Shown here: positions 8,464 through 17,695 of the stretch, in pieces | How the letters are laid out: every line of letters starts with the position of its first letter | Position numbering within the stretch: the first letter of the stretch is position 1 | Origin: Saccharibacillus soli | GTDB taxonomy: Bacteria; Bacillota; Bacilli; Paenibacillales; Paenibacillaceae | Length of the DNA: 64,000 bases | NCBI GenBank assembly: GCA_002189105.1 | Contig: NIOB01000001.1 | Location: 62,001 to 126,000 of the forward strand | Direction: 5' to 3' | The notes under the pieces: generated by a model | The model's database searches: none | What the model saw: only the letters and a program-made list of their open reading frames with translations | What the model was told of the DNA's origin: nothing | Made by a program: the position numbers and the translations under genes

Positions 8464-9327
8464 TCATCTCCCCAGCACCGACTCGCGGTAGGCCGTTGGA
8501 GACTGTCCGTGCAGCCGCTGAAACTGCCGGGAGAAATACAGCGGATCGGTCAGTCCAACGGAAGAGGCGATCTGTTGAACAGAAAGATCCGGCCGCTCAC
8601 GCAGCAGGGCACGGGCTTTGTCAATGCGCAGCCGCAGCAGATAGGTCACGGGCGCAGTACCGGTCTCCTGCTTGAACACACGTGACAGATACGCCCGATT
8701 ATAGCCCAGACTCTGACACATATCTTCAATGGATACCGGGTGAGCGTACTGATCGGTCATGTAACGAATCATCTGTTTGACCGCCAGACTGCCGGCCGTC
8801 TCGGCAGCAGGGATGGCATCGTCGCCCCGAACGACATCTTCAGCCGCCGCCAGGATCAGATAGAGGTATCCAAGGGATGACAGATGCGCACCTGCACGGC
8901 GGGAACGGAAGACATCAAGAGTATGTTGAAGCAGGCGGGGAATGTCGGACTCTGGCGCAGGACGAAAGACTGGATGTTGGGGGGTTAGTCCAGCGGTATC
9001 GACCACTTCCCCAGCGGAAGGCCCAGCGAAGGCGATCCAGCGATAGCGCCAGGGACGATGGCGATCCGAGGCATAGCTAACGAGGCGTCCCGGACGAATG
9101 AGAAAAGCGTCTCCCGCCTCCAGGCTGTAAGGCTGACCCTCGTGGGTGAAGGTTCCACGACCTTCTTCGACCACATGCAGCAGGAAATAATCGTAGATCT
9201 TGGGGCCAATCTTGTGTTCCGGCAGCGTCTGGCTTTCTCCGGCAAATAATACATACAATCTGCCCTTGTTGTCATATACCGGATTGGGCGCTACGGAATA
9301 AGAGAAGCCTGCCTGGTGTTCATTCAT
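8464..9327 (-). CDS. AraC-family regulator, probable gal operon activator
   Basis: Transcription factor with an N-terminal cupin-type sugar-binding domain (about residues 15-150; EGRGTFTHEGQPYSLEAGDAFLIRPGRL) and a C-terminal two-HTH AraC DNA-binding domain (about residues 190-285, including SIEDMCQSLGYNRAYLSRVFKQETG and the PLYFSRQFQRLHGQSPTAYR signature). It is divergent from galK with a 242-bp gap, so it likely controls galactose genes; that role is inference from position. The frame could start at 9333, but that ATG abuts the GGAGG; the ATG at 9327 has a 6-nt spacing. Confidence 0.88.
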   Translation of the reverse strand: MNEHQAGFSYSVAPNPVYDNKGRLYVLFAGESQTLPEHKIGPKIYDYFLLHVVEEGRGTFTHEGQPYSLEAGDAFLIRPGRLVSYASDRHRPWRYRWIAFAGPSAGEVVDTAGLTPQHPVFRPAPESDIPRLLQHTLDVFRSRRAGAHLSSLGYLYLILAAAEDVVRGDDAIPAAETAGSLAVKQMIRYMTDQYAHPVSIEDMCQSLGYNRAYLSRVFKQETGTAPVTYLLRLRIDKARALLRERPDLSVQQIASSVGLTDPLYFSRQFQRLHGQSPTAYRESVLGR

Positions 9328-9498
9328 GGTCATCCTCCGTTTTTGGCTGTGGAAGCACAGGGAGCAGCCAGCCCATTCGCTGTTGAGGGCTTTGCGGCTG
9401 CTTTTTCAGTTCCTGCCTGTTGCATCAGCACTTTTTATCAGTATACGATGTTTATTCATCCAAGTCACATAAATCCATATAGTCCACACATCGGTGCA

Positions 9499-9527
9499 TT
9501 ATCAGGGAAAGCGCAATCTCTTATACT
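9499..9527 (+). promoter_or_regulatory. Promoter of galK-galE-galT
   Basis: TTATCA, 17 bp, TATACT. The -10 matches 5 of 6 consensus bases and the -35 4 of 6, as expected of an activator-dependent promoter. It lies about 40 bp ahead of the galK start. Confidence 0.6.
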
Positions 9528-9569
9528 GAGGGCACAGACAAACAAACCAACCCACGAGGTGATCCCGCA

Positions 9570-10736
9570 ATGAAAGCTCCACAAATCAAGCAAATGTTTA
9601 TACAGAAATTCGGCGAATCCGCTGTGCAGCCGCGCATCTTCCATGCCCCTGGCCGCGTGAATCTGATCGGCGAACACATTGACTATAATGGTGGATATGT
9701 GCTGCCAGCGGCTCTGGAATTTGGCACTACACTCGTTATTCGTGAACGGGAAGATGGACAGATTCGTCTGGCTTCAACCAATCTGCCGCAGGAAGCGGAG
9801 ATCAGGGTAGACGAGATTGGCCTGAACAAGACGGGGGAATGGACGGATTATCCGGTTGGCGTGATGGTCGAGCTGGCACAGCGCGGGTTCCCGGTATCCA
9901 GAGGCTATGATCTGCTGTATCACGGCGAGATTCCCAATGGAGCCGGATTGTCTTCCTCGGCTTCCATCGAAGTGGTCACTGGCTATGGTCTGTTGTCGAT
10001 GGGCGGCTATGATCGGGATACGGTCGAAATCGCTCTGCTGTCGCAGGCAGCCGAGAACAACTTCGTAGGCGTAAACTGCGGGATTATGGATCAATTCGCT
10101 GTCGCCAATGGCAAAAAGGATCACGCAATCCTGCTGATGTGCGATACACTGGAATACAAACACGTTCCTTTCCAGACAGGCCGCTACAAACTGGTCATCG
10201 GCAATACGAATAAACGCCGGGGCCTGGTTGATTCCAAATACAATGAACGCCGCGAGCAGTGCACGGCTGCGCTGGAACGCTTAAAGAGCTGCAAGCCGGA
10301 TCTGAGCTATCTGGCCGAGCTGACGCCTTCGCAGTTTGAAGACTTTAAGTCCGCGCTGACCGATGAGGTCGTTCGCAATCGTGCACAGCATGTCATCGAA
10401 GAAAATGCCCGTGTGCTGGCTTCGGTTGAAGCGCTGACGGTCGGTGACCTTCAGCAGTTTGGCTCCCTGATGAACCAATCTCACGACTCGCTGCGGGATC
10501 TGTACGAAGTCAGCTGCGAAGAACTGGATGCCATGGTCGAGGAGGCACGCAAGATTCCAGGAACGCTTGGCGCACGCATGACGGGAGCCGGATTTGGCGG
10601 CTGTACGGTCTCGCTGGTGCATGAAGACGACGTGGAGACTTTTGTCCAGCAGGTCGGTCAGCATTACGAGGCACGTACTGGACTGAAGGGCGAGTTCTAC
10701 GTCTGCGGCGTAGGCGAAGGTGTGGAAGAACAATAA
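9570..10736 (+). CDS. galK: Galactokinase
   Basis: Phosphorylates alpha-D-galactose at C1 with ATP, the first Leloir-pathway step. This 388-residue GHMP kinase has the galactokinase signature GRVNLIGEHIDYNGGYVLP (about residues 28-46), the ATP-binding GAGLSSSASIE loop, NFVGVNCGIMDQF with its catalytic Asp, and the C-terminal GARMTGAGFGGCTVSLV motif. First gene of galK-galE-galT, with an AGGTGAT ribosome binding site before ATG. Divergent from the AraC regulator. Confidence 0.97.
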   Translation: MKAPQIKQMFIQKFGESAVQPRIFHAPGRVNLIGEHIDYNGGYVLPAALEFGTTLVIREREDGQIRLASTNLPQEAEIRVDEIGLNKTGEWTDYPVGVMVELAQRGFPVSRGYDLLYHGEIPNGAGLSSSASIEVVTGYGLLSMGGYDRDTVEIALLSQAAENNFVGVNCGIMDQFAVANGKKDHAILLMCDTLEYKHVPFQTGRYKLVIGNTNKRRGLVDSKYNERREQCTAALERLKSCKPDLSYLAELTPSQFEDFKSALTDEVVRNRAQHVIEENARVLASVEALTVGDLQQFGSLMNQSHDSLRDLYEVSCEELDAMVEEARKIPGTLGARMTGAGFGGCTVSLVHEDDVETFVQQVGQHYEARTGLKGEFYVCGVGEGVEEQ

Positions 10737-10820
10737 GACAGCGGTCAGCCTGGAAGAAGTTTAGCTGGAACAGACAATAGATTTAACAAGCAGCAGATAC
10801 ACTATCCAATAGACAGATAG

Positions 10821-10851
10821 CCGCATCGTTTTGGGCATACGACCCAAGCGG
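10821..10851 (+). other. Stem-loop between galK and galE
   Basis: CCGC...TTGGG pairs with CCCAA-GCGG across a 7-nt loop, with a 6-nt bulge on the 5' side. No T-run follows. It may be an mRNA processing or stability element that separates galK from galE expression. Confidence 0.3.
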
Positions 10852-10881
10852 TTATCGTCCTAATCCAAGGAGGACCTAACA

Positions 10882-11868
10882 ATGGCGATTTTGGTTACTG
10901 GAGGCGCAGGTTATATTGGCTCGCACACGGTGGCAGCCCTGCTCGAACGAGGCGAAGAAGTCGTGGTGATCGACAATCTGCAAACGGGACACAAGGAAGC
11001 CCTGCTCGGCGGCAAGCTGTATGAAGGCGATCTGCGCGACAAGGAGCTGCTCAAGAAGCTGTTTGCGGAAAATGAGATCGAAGGCGTCATTCACTTTGCG
11101 GCGAACTCCCTGGTTGGCGAAAGCATGCAGAACCCCGGCAAATATTATGACAACAACATGTATGGCACGCTCTGCCTGCTGGAAGCGATGAACGAAGCCG
11201 GAGTGCGCAAGATCGTCTTCTCTTCGACTGCGGCTACTTATGGCGAACCGGAGAAGACTCCCATCGAGGAGACCGACCGCACCGAACCGACCAACGTATA
11301 CGGTGAGACGAAGCTGATGATGGAGCGCATGATCCGCTGGTACGATCGCGTGCTGAATGTCCGCTATGTAGCCCTGCGCTACTTCAACGCGGCTGGCGCA
11401 CACGACAGCGGCAAGATCGGGGAAGACCACCGTCCGGAGACGCACCTCATCCCGATCGTACTGCAAACGGCGCTGGGACAGCGTTCGCACATCTCCGTAT
11501 TCGGTGACGATTACCCAACGGCTGACGGCACCTGTATCCGCGACTACCTGCATGTCAGCGATCTGGCCGATGCGCATCTGCGGGCGATTGACTACCTCAA
11601 GAACGGCGGCGAAAGCAACGTGTTCAACCTGGGCAGCGGCAGCGGCTTCTCCGTTCAGGAGATCATCGAGACTGCACGTAAAGTCACAGGCAAGGAGATT
11701 CCGGTCAAGGTTGAACCACGCCGCGCCGGAGACCCTGCCGTACTGATCGCTTCTTCACAAAAAGCACGTACAGTGCTGGGCTGGGCGCCAGCGCGCGAGA
11801 ACATTGAGACGATCATTGGCAGCGCGTGGAACTGGCATCAGTCCCGTCCGGACGGCTATAACGACTAA
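10882..11868 (+). CDS. galE: UDP-glucose 4-epimerase
   Basis: Interconverts UDP-galactose and UDP-glucose with tightly bound NAD+. This extended SDR of 328 residues has the Rossmann motif [10 protein letters not shown] at residues 7-16, the [14 protein letters not shown] region, SSTAATYG, and the catalytic YGETK (YxxxK). It completes the Leloir cycle with galK and galT and also supplies UDP-galactose for surface polysaccharides. AAGGAGG precedes ATG. The 145-bp gap to galK contains only a small stem-loop. Confidence 0.96.
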   Translation: MAILVTGGAGYIGSHTVAALLERGEEVVVIDNLQTGHKEALLGGKLYEGDLRDKELLKKLFAENEIEGVIHFAANSLVGESMQNPGKYYDNNMYGTLCLLEAMNEAGVRKIVFSSTAATYGEPEKTPIEETDRTEPTNVYGETKLMMERMIRWYDRVLNVRYVALRYFNAAGAHDSGKIGEDHRPETHLIPIVLQTALGQRSHISVFGDDYPTADGTCIRDYLHVSDLADAHLRAIDYLKNGGESNVFNLGSGSGFSVQEIIETARKVTGKEIPVKVEPRRAGDPAVLIASSQKARTVLGWAPARENIETIIGSAWNWHQSRPDGYND

Positions 11869-11917
11869 ATATCAACGAGTACGAGTACGACGATAACCAA
11901 TAACGGGGGCAGCGTCC

Positions 11918-13573
11918 ATGAGTGAACAGATGAGCGAACAATCCAAGCAAGCACGGGAACAGGAAATTACGGGGGGAACGGTAGCCGGACTCGATTCCAT
12001 TACAACGGACGAAGCGCTTCGCGCCATCGAACGATTGACTGCATTTGCGCTGCGTGAACGGCTTTTGGAGGCGTCCGACAGTGACTTCGGGCGCAATCGG
12101 CTGCTGGAGCAGTTTGGTTTCGATGAGCCGTATGCGGCAGATGATGCGCTGGAAGAGGAACTGCCCGTCGGCCCTCAGCCCATGCTGGATACGCTGATTG
12201 ACTATGCGGCGCAGATCGGCATGATCCCGGAAAATACCGATACCCAGCGCGACCTGCTCGATGCGAAGCTGATGGGGCTGCTGCTGGCTCGCCCATCCGA
12301 GGTTGTACGCGACTTCCGTGAAGCGGAAGCCGAGGGTGGCATTACAGCGGCAACGGATCGTTTCTACAAGTGGTGTATCGACTCCAATTATATCCGTATG
12401 GATCGGGTCGCCAAAAATGTTCTCTGGGTACATGAATCCGAATTTGGTCCCATTGAGATCACCATCAATCTGTCCAAGCCGGAGAAGACCCCGGAAGAAA
12501 TCGCCCAGGCGCGTCTGCTGCCGCCGCCCGTCTATCCCAAGTGCCAGCTCTGCCGCGAGAACGTTGGCTACGCCGGTCGGATCAACCACCCGGCACGCCA
12601 GAATCTGCGCGTCATTCCGCTGGAGCTGAACGACGAACCGTGGTTGTTCCAGTATTCGCCGTATGTCTATTACAACGAACACTGCATCGTGCTGCATCGT
12701 GACCATGTGCCGATGAAGCTTACCAAGGACACGCTGCGCCGGCTGCTGCAATTTACGGATCGGTTCCCGCATTATTTCCTCGGCTCCAACGCCGATCTGC
12801 CGATCGTAGGCGGATCGATTCTGACGCATGACCACTTCCAGGGCGGCAAGCATACCTTTGCGATCGAACGCGCGGTGACGGAGGCGGTCTTCGGCAGCGG
12901 CAAATATCCATCGGTTGCGCTCAAGATCGTGCGTTGGCCGATGTCCGTCCTGCGGCTGTCGGGCGATAATCAAGCTGAACTGCTGGAAGCCGCAGATGAA
13001 ATCTATGAGACGTGGAAAATCTACAGCGACGAGAGCGTCAACGTCATCGCATCCAGCGAGAAGGACGGCGAACGTATCCGTCACAACACCGTCACACCCA
13101 TCGTACGCCGCCGGGATGGGGCCTATGAGCTGGATCTGGTGCTGCGCAATAATCGCACGGATGCCGAATACCCGGAGGGCATCTTCCACCCGCACCGTGA
13201 GATGCACCATATCAAGCGTGAAAATATCGGTCTGATCGAAGTCATGGGTCTGGCAATTCTTCCGGGTCGCCTCAAGGATGAGCTGGAGCAGATCAGCCGG
13301 ATTCTGAGCGGCGATGCTCAACTGCTGGCGGCTGCCGAGAAGGATAATGCCCATCCGCTGGCCCAGCATCTTCCTTGGGCACGTGAACTCATGGCTGAGC
13401 ATGGAAGTTCAATGGACATTGAAGCTGCCCAGGAACTGCTGCGCCGTGAAGTGGGAGCCAAGTTCACCGAGATTCTCGGTCATGCGGGTGTATACAAGAC
13501 GGATGCGTCCGGGCGTCAGGCGTTCTTCCGCTTTGTCGAGAGTCTGGGTTGGAGCCGCAGCGACGCGCAATAA
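11918..13573 (+). CDS. galT: Galactose-1-phosphate uridylyltransferase, class II
   Basis: Transfers UMP from UDP-glucose to galactose-1-phosphate. It is of the Bacillota/class II type (551 residues; this class is usually about 490-530), unrelated in length to E. coli GalT. The nucleophile region GGSILTHDHFQGGKHTF (His-x-His) and PHREMHHIKRENIGLIEVMGLAILPGRLK are diagnostic. The N-terminus begins MSEQMSEQ with two possible ATGs; the first follows a GGGGG box. The C-terminal ~50 residues and the extra N-terminal stretch explain the length. Last gene of the gal operon. Confidence 0.95.
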   Translation: MSEQMSEQSKQAREQEITGGTVAGLDSITTDEALRAIERLTAFALRERLLEASDSDFGRNRLLEQFGFDEPYAADDALEEELPVGPQPMLDTLIDYAAQIGMIPENTDTQRDLLDAKLMGLLLARPSEVVRDFREAEAEGGITAATDRFYKWCIDSNYIRMDRVAKNVLWVHESEFGPIEITINLSKPEKTPEEIAQARLLPPPVYPKCQLCRENVGYAGRINHPARQNLRVIPLELNDEPWLFQYSPYVYYNEHCIVLHRDHVPMKLTKDTLRRLLQFTDRFPHYFLGSNADLPIVGGSILTHDHFQGGKHTFAIERAVTEAVFGSGKYPSVALKIVRWPMSVLRLSGDNQAELLEAADEIYETWKIYSDESVNVIASSEKDGERIRHNTVTPIVRRRDGAYELDLVLRNNRTDAEYPEGIFHPHREMHHIKRENIGLIEVMGLAILPGRLKDELEQISRILSGDAQLLAAAEKDNAHPLAQHLPWARELMAEHGSSMDIEAAQELLRREVGAKFTEILGHAGVYKTDASGRQAFFRFVESLGWSRSDAQ

Positions 13574-13773
13574 GCGGGTGTAGATCACAAGTCTTACATG
13601 TAACCATTTTTCTGGGTAACGGATCTCACTTCACTCATTGGATTTGCTTACTGAGCAGGTCCAGACATCCTGCTTGTGCGTCCGTCTCAGACGGACAGAG
13701 TTTCTTACAAGCGATCCTGGTGGTTCGTCGCCCAGGCTGGAAGCTGCGTATTCCGCAAGGAAACGCAGCTTTT
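13574..13773 (+). other. Structured intergenic RNA region ending in a terminator
   Basis: The gap after galT has several self-complementary stretches: AGCAGG...CCTGCT near 13652-13674, GTCCGTC-TCA-GACGGAC at about 13680-13697, CCTGG...CCAGG near 13715-13737, and a final terminator hairpin. This could be the galT 3' UTR or a leader transcript ending before the alcohol dehydrogenase promoter. No T-box specifier or antiterminator consensus was recognised. Confidence 0.35.
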
Positions 13774-13777
13774 TTGT
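13741..13777 (+). terminator. Rho-independent terminator after galT
   Basis: AAGCTGCGT (13741-13749) pairs with ACGCAGCTT (13763-13771), followed directly by a T-run. Confidence 0.85.
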
Positions 13778-13801
13778 TTTCTCCACATTCCGGTATATAA
13801 T
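13774..13801 (+). promoter_or_regulatory. Promoter of the iron alcohol dehydrogenase gene
   Basis: TTGTTT, 16 bp, then a perfect TATAAT at 13796-13801, 40 bp before the start codon. The -35 is weak and overlaps the T-run of the preceding terminator. Confidence 0.5.
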
Positions 13802-13841
13802 AAACACGTAGTAATCAAAAGGAAGGGGTTAACCTATACTC

Positions 13842-15005
13842 ATGAAATCTTTTACTTTCTATAATCCAACGCGTCTGATCTTCGGCAAGGGGCAGTTGGA
13901 ACAGCTCAAGACACTCGTTCCGCAGTATGGTCAAAATGTTCTGCTTGTATACGGCGGAGGCAGCATCAAGCGCTCTGGACTGTATGCCAGCGTTACGGAA
14001 CTGCTCGCAGGGATTGGCGCCCAGGTTACGGAACTGGCTGGCGTAGAGCCTAACCCTCGTCTGTCCACTGTGCACAAAGGCGTAGACCTGTGCCGCAGCG
14101 AAAAGATTGATCTGATTCTGGCTGTCGGCGGTGGTAGCGTCATCGACTGCGCCAAGGCGATTGCAGTCGGTGCAAAATATGAAGGCGACATGTGGGACTT
14201 TGCGGAGCGCAAAGCGGTAGCCAAGGCCGGACTGCCTCTGGGCGTCGTGCTGACGATGGCGGCGACAGGTTCCGAGATGAACAGCGGTTCCGTTATCACG
14301 AATGAGCAGACGATGGAGAAACTGGGCTGGGGCAGCGCTTATTCCTTCCCTGCCTTTTCGATTCTCGATCCCGAGTTCACTTATTCCCTGCCCAAAGATC
14401 AAACGGTCTATGGCATGGTCGATATGATGTCGCACGTGCTGGAGACGTATTTCCACTTGGAAGGCAATACGCCGGTTCAGGATGGATTCTGCGAATCCGT
14501 CCTGCGCGCGGTCATTGAAGCAGGCCCTAAGCTGATCGAAGATTTGGAGAACTATGAGCTGCGCGAGACGGTCATGTACAGCGGCACCATGGCGCTGAAC
14601 GGTGTACTGAGCATGGGCAGCACGGGGGACTGGGCGACTCATAACATTGAACACGCTGTATCGGCGGTATATGATATTCCACACGGTGGCGGTCTGGCCA
14701 TCCTGTTCCCGAACTGGATGAAGCACAGTCTGAAGGTTGATCCGGAGCGCTTCAAGAAGCTGGCGGTGAATGTCTTTGGCATCGATGCAGCAGGCAAGAC
14801 GGCTGAGGAAGTAGGTCTGGAAGGGATTGAAGCCCTGAGAGCCTTCTGGAACTCCATCGGTGCACCAAGCACGCTTGCCGATTATGAGATTGACGCAAGC
14901 CGCATCGAAGAGATGGCGGACAAGGCGATGAAGTTTGGACCATTTGGCAACTTCAACAAGCTTCAACGCGAAGATGTCGTAGCGATCTATAACGCGTCGC
15001 TGTAA
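13842..15005 (+). CDS. Iron-containing alcohol dehydrogenase (BdhA/YugJ-like)
   Basis: NAD(P)H-dependent group III alcohol dehydrogenase, closest in pattern to butanol dehydrogenase/YugJ; interconverts aldehydes and alcohols in the cytosol, probably as an electron sink under low oxygen. Of 387 residues, the nucleotide-binding [13 protein letters not shown] lies near residues 95-107. Metal ligands are in [13 protein letters not shown] and in [27 protein letters not shown], the iron-ADH signature. The Shine-Dalgarno (AAGGAAGGGG) is further than usual from the ATG. Monocistronic, bounded by terminators. Confidence 0.92.
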   Translation: MKSFTFYNPTRLIFGKGQLEQLKTLVPQYGQNVLLVYGGGSIKRSGLYASVTELLAGIGAQVTELAGVEPNPRLSTVHKGVDLCRSEKIDLILAVGGGSVIDCAKAIAVGAKYEGDMWDFAERKAVAKAGLPLGVVLTMAATGSEMNSGSVITNEQTMEKLGWGSAYSFPAFSILDPEFTYSLPKDQTVYGMVDMMSHVLETYFHLEGNTPVQDGFCESVLRAVIEAGPKLIEDLENYELRETVMYSGTMALNGVLSMGSTGDWATHNIEHAVSAVYDIPHGGGLAILFPNWMKHSLKVDPERFKKLAVNVFGIDAAGKTAEEVGLEGIEALRAFWNSIGAPSTLADYEIDASRIEEMADKAMKFGPFGNFNKLQREDVVAIYNASL

Positions 15006-15085
15006 GGTGATTTGCTGTAAGTTTTTCAGCGTTGGATCATATTAATGTGAAAGGCATGAAGCGCGATTTTGCGGATGCGTGCCCC

Positions 15086-15117
15086 AAGCCCGAGTCTTTG
15101 GACTCGGGCTTTTTTTA
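15086..15117 (+). terminator. Rho-independent terminator of the alcohol dehydrogenase gene
   Basis: Perfect 11-bp stem AAGCCCGAGTC / GACTCGGGCTT with loop TTTG, followed by seven Ts. Confidence 0.9.
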
Positions 15118-15259
15118 TGCTTCAAGCGCTTGGATGGTGAGCTGGATCATCGAACAACAAACCGCCATGTTCAGCATGGTGATGCAAAGAAGAGAGAAAT
15201 AAGGAATGAATGACAAAAATCCATCTATATAAGGTGAATTAAGGGTATTTGGAGAAAAA

Positions 15260-15285
15260 TGAAACCTGATCGTCGCTTATACGTA
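15260..15285 (+). promoter_or_regulatory. Sigma-W (ECF) promoter of yuaF-floT
   Basis: TGAAAC (15260-15265), exactly 16 bp, then CGTA (15282-15285) matches the sigma-W consensus TGAAAC-N16-CGTA. It lies 51 bp ahead of the yuaF-like start. The homologous B. subtilis yuaF-floT-yuaI operon is a known sigma-W target (cell-envelope stress), which supports the call. Confidence 0.8.
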
Positions 15286-15336
15286 TGTCATCTTGTACGC
15301 ATGAGAACCTCCCCATGAAGAAGGAGTGACAAAGCG

Positions 15337-15876
15337 ATGGAAAGTATCTATCTGGGTTGTCTGGTCGGGGGCGTCTTGTTCACGCTGATTAGCGTTCTGT
15401 TCGGGGATTGGATCGGCGACGCGCTTGGCGGCGTGTTCGACGCGGTGTCGTTCGAGTTCCTGCAGCCGATCGTGCTTGCCGGAATGGTCACCGTCTTTGG
15501 CGGAGCGGGTATTCTGATTGAGCGTTATGCCGGCCTGCCGCCAGCATGGAGCTTGACGGCTTCCGTGCTCAGCGCACTCGCTTCGGGTTTGCTGCTGTAT
15601 TTCGGTTATGTGAAGCCCATACGCGGCAGCGAAAATTCGATCAGTTATTCAATGAAGGACCTGACGGGTCGAATTGGCGAAGTGACCGTACCTGTTCCGG
15701 AGAAAGGATTCGGAGAGGTGCTGGTGCAGATGGGCGGCTCAGGCAATACGCTGCATACCGCCTTCAGCTTCGACGGAAATTGGATTCCTGCCGGGGTACG
15801 GGTGGTGGTCGTCGATGTGGAAGACGGGACGCTTGGCGTCTGTGAACTCGAAAAATCAGAAAAGGGGTTGAAGTAA
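15337..15876 (+). CDS. yuaF: YuaF-like NfeD-family membrane protein
   Basis: Partner of flotillin; membrane protein of the NfeD-related type lacking the ClpP-like protease domain. The 179 residues hold about three transmembrane helices (about 1-22, 38-62, 68-92) and a C-terminal beta-barrel OB-fold domain (about 105-170, SMKDLTGRIGEVTVPVPEKGFGEVLVQ...AGVRVVVVDVEDGTLGVCEL). In B. subtilis YuaF sits with FloT in membrane foci and affects fluidity and raft-like microdomains. It ends 1 nt before floT, showing tight coupling. Start chosen at the ATG after AAGGAGTGA. Confidence 0.87.
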   Translation: MESIYLGCLVGGVLFTLISVLFGDWIGDALGGVFDAVSFEFLQPIVLAGMVTVFGGAGILIERYAGLPPAWSLTASVLSALASGLLLYFGYVKPIRGSENSISYSMKDLTGRIGEVTVPVPEKGFGEVLVQMGGSGNTLHTAFSFDGNWIPAGVRVVVVDVEDGTLGVCELEKSEKGLK

Positions 15877-15877
15877 C

Positions 15878-17470
15878 ATGGGCATTTTCGATCAGGTTCC
15901 GGATTATGTGTTGATTCCGGGTATCGTCGTGGCCGTGCTGCTCGTACTGGGTCTGGCCTTCTGGGCTCGCTACAAGACGGTCAGCACCGATGAGGCGATG
16001 GTGGTGACGGGTTCGTTCCTGGGCAGTAAAAATATTGCCGATGACGAAGCCGGACGCAAGATCAAGATCGTACGCGGTGGGGGTGCGTTCATCCTGCCGG
16101 TGTTCCAGAAAGCCGAATACTTATCCTTGCTGTCGCATAAGCTGGATGTCACAACACCTGAAGTCTATACCGAACAGGGCGTGCCCGTCCTCGCAGACGG
16201 CGTAGCGATCATCAAGATCGGCAGCTCTACGGAAGACGTAGCGACGGCTGCCGAGCAGTTCATGGGCAAGCCGATCGAAGCGCTGAAGTCTGAAGCTCAG
16301 GAAGTGCTGGAAGGTCATCTGCGTTCGATCCTCGGTTCGATGACGGTCGAAGAGATGTACCGCAACCGCGATCGCTTTGCCCAGGAAGTGCAGAGCGTGG
16401 CCGCCCGCGATCTCAAGAAGATGGGTCTTCAGATCGTCTCTTTCACCATCAAGGATGTACGGGACAAGCACGGTTATCTGGAATCCCTGGGTAAGCCGCG
16501 AATCGCTGCCGTGAAGCGGGACGCGGAGATTGCCGAAGCGGAAGCCATTCGGGATGCCCGCATCCAGAAAGCCCGCGCCGAAGAAGAAGGCCAGAAGGCC
16601 GAGCTGATTCGGGATACGAACATCGCGGAAGGCCAGAAAGAGAAGGAACTCAAGATTGCCGCGTTCAAGCGTGAGCAGGATACGGCCAAAGCCGATGCCG
16701 ACCAGGCCTACATGATTCAGGAAGCCCGGGCGAAGCAAACGGCGGTTGAAGAACAAATGAAGGTCGAATTGGTTCGTAAGGAACGGGAGATCGATCTCCA
16801 GGAGAAAGAAATTCAGGTTCGCCAGAAGCAATACGACGCGGAAGTCAAGAAAAAAGCCGACGCCGATCGGTATTCGGTGGAGCAGGCTGCCGAAGCGGAT
16901 AAAGCTCGCCGCATGCGCGAAGCCGACGCTCATCAATACTCCATCGAGACACAGGCCAAAGCCTCTGCCGAGCAGAAGCGTCTGGACGGTCTGGCGATCG
17001 CCGATGCGGAGCGTGCCAAAGGTACAGCCGAAGCGGAAGTCATCCGACTTCGCGGTCTGGCGGAGGCGGAAGCCAAGCAGAAGCTGGCGGAAGCGTTCAA
17101 GAGCTATGGCGAAGCCGCGATCCTCGACATCATCGTCAAGATGCTGCCGGAGCTGGCGGGCAAGATTGCCGAGCCGATTGCAGCGGTGGACAAGATCACG
17201 GTTGTGGACACGGGACGCGGCGAAGGCGGCGGAGCGTCGCGTGTCAGCGGCTATGTCACCGAGCTGATGGCGACGGCACCGGAAATGCTGAAAAGCGTCT
17301 CGGGGCTTGATCTGGAGCAGATGATTCAGAATCTGACCGGCGGCAGTAAAAACGCACCAAGCGAAGCCCAAATTGAGGCGAATCTGCAAGCGGAACGTTC
17401 AGCCAGAAGCGCTGCGGCTGTGATGCCGGAGCGTCCGGCGTCAGCCAGGTCTGAGTCGTCCGAGAGCTGA
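15878..17470 (+). CDS. floT: Flotillin-like scaffold protein
   Basis: SPFH/band-7 scaffold protein that organises functional membrane microdomains and recruits signalling, secretion and protease complexes to the inner face of the membrane. It has an N-terminal membrane segment (about residues 10-30), the SPFH domain (about 35-200), and a long Glu/Ala-rich coiled coil with repeated EAE motifs (about 205-420) for oligomerisation. The tail (about 440-530) has an ELMATAPEMLKSVSGLDLEQM helix and a Ser/Ala-rich end. At 530 residues it fits the family (B. subtilis FloT, 509). Co-transcribed with the yuaF-like gene from the sigma-W promoter. Confidence 0.94.
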   Translation: MGIFDQVPDYVLIPGIVVAVLLVLGLAFWARYKTVSTDEAMVVTGSFLGSKNIADDEAGRKIKIVRGGGAFILPVFQKAEYLSLLSHKLDVTTPEVYTEQGVPVLADGVAIIKIGSSTEDVATAAEQFMGKPIEALKSEAQEVLEGHLRSILGSMTVEEMYRNRDRFAQEVQSVAARDLKKMGLQIVSFTIKDVRDKHGYLESLGKPRIAAVKRDAEIAEAEAIRDARIQKARAEEEGQKAELIRDTNIAEGQKEKELKIAAFKREQDTAKADADQAYMIQEARAKQTAVEEQMKVELVRKEREIDLQEKEIQVRQKQYDAEVKKKADADRYSVEQAAEADKARRMREADAHQYSIETQAKASAEQKRLDGLAIADAERAKGTAEAEVIRLRGLAEAEAKQKLAEAFKSYGEAAILDIIVKMLPELAGKIAEPIAAVDKITVVDTGRGEGGGASRVSGYVTELMATAPEMLKSVSGLDLEQMIQNLTGGSKNAPSEAQIEANLQAERSARSAAAVMPERPASARSESSES

Positions 17471-17534
17471 GTGTCGAACGGAACATGCAGGCGTCTGAAT
17501 CCTGCGTTTGACACCGTTTCCGAATAAGTATGCA

Positions 17535-17590
17535 CAAAGGACCCAAACCCGCGTTTTTCCAGGAAAACTGCGGGTTGACGGTCCTTTTTT
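17535..17590 (+). terminator. Rho-independent terminator after floT
   Basis: AAAGGACC (17535-17542) pairs with GGTCCTTT (17579-17586). An inner AACCCGC/GCGGGTT stem is nested, and a T-run follows. Confidence 0.85.
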
Positions 17591-17695
17591 TGATGGGCTA
17601 GAATTAGGGGGTTGCATACGCTTCGGAACCCGGTGGAAGGCTTATGGCAGGGGGAGCGTGAGAAGCGAAATGCCGGAAAAGGACGGGAAGAATCT

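Noticed and set aside
9505-9521. cre within the galK promoter spacer
   Set aside because: GGGAAAGCGCAATCTCT has at least three mismatches with the cre consensus.
13574-13773. T-box or other amino-acid leader before the alcohol dehydrogenase
   Set aside because: No specifier loop, AG bulge or TGGNACC antiterminator motif was found; the hairpins are not enough for that call.
16500-17100. Repetitive GAAGCGGAA-type stretch in floT as a DNA repeat element
   Set aside because: Explained by the Glu/Ala-rich coiled coil of flotillin.
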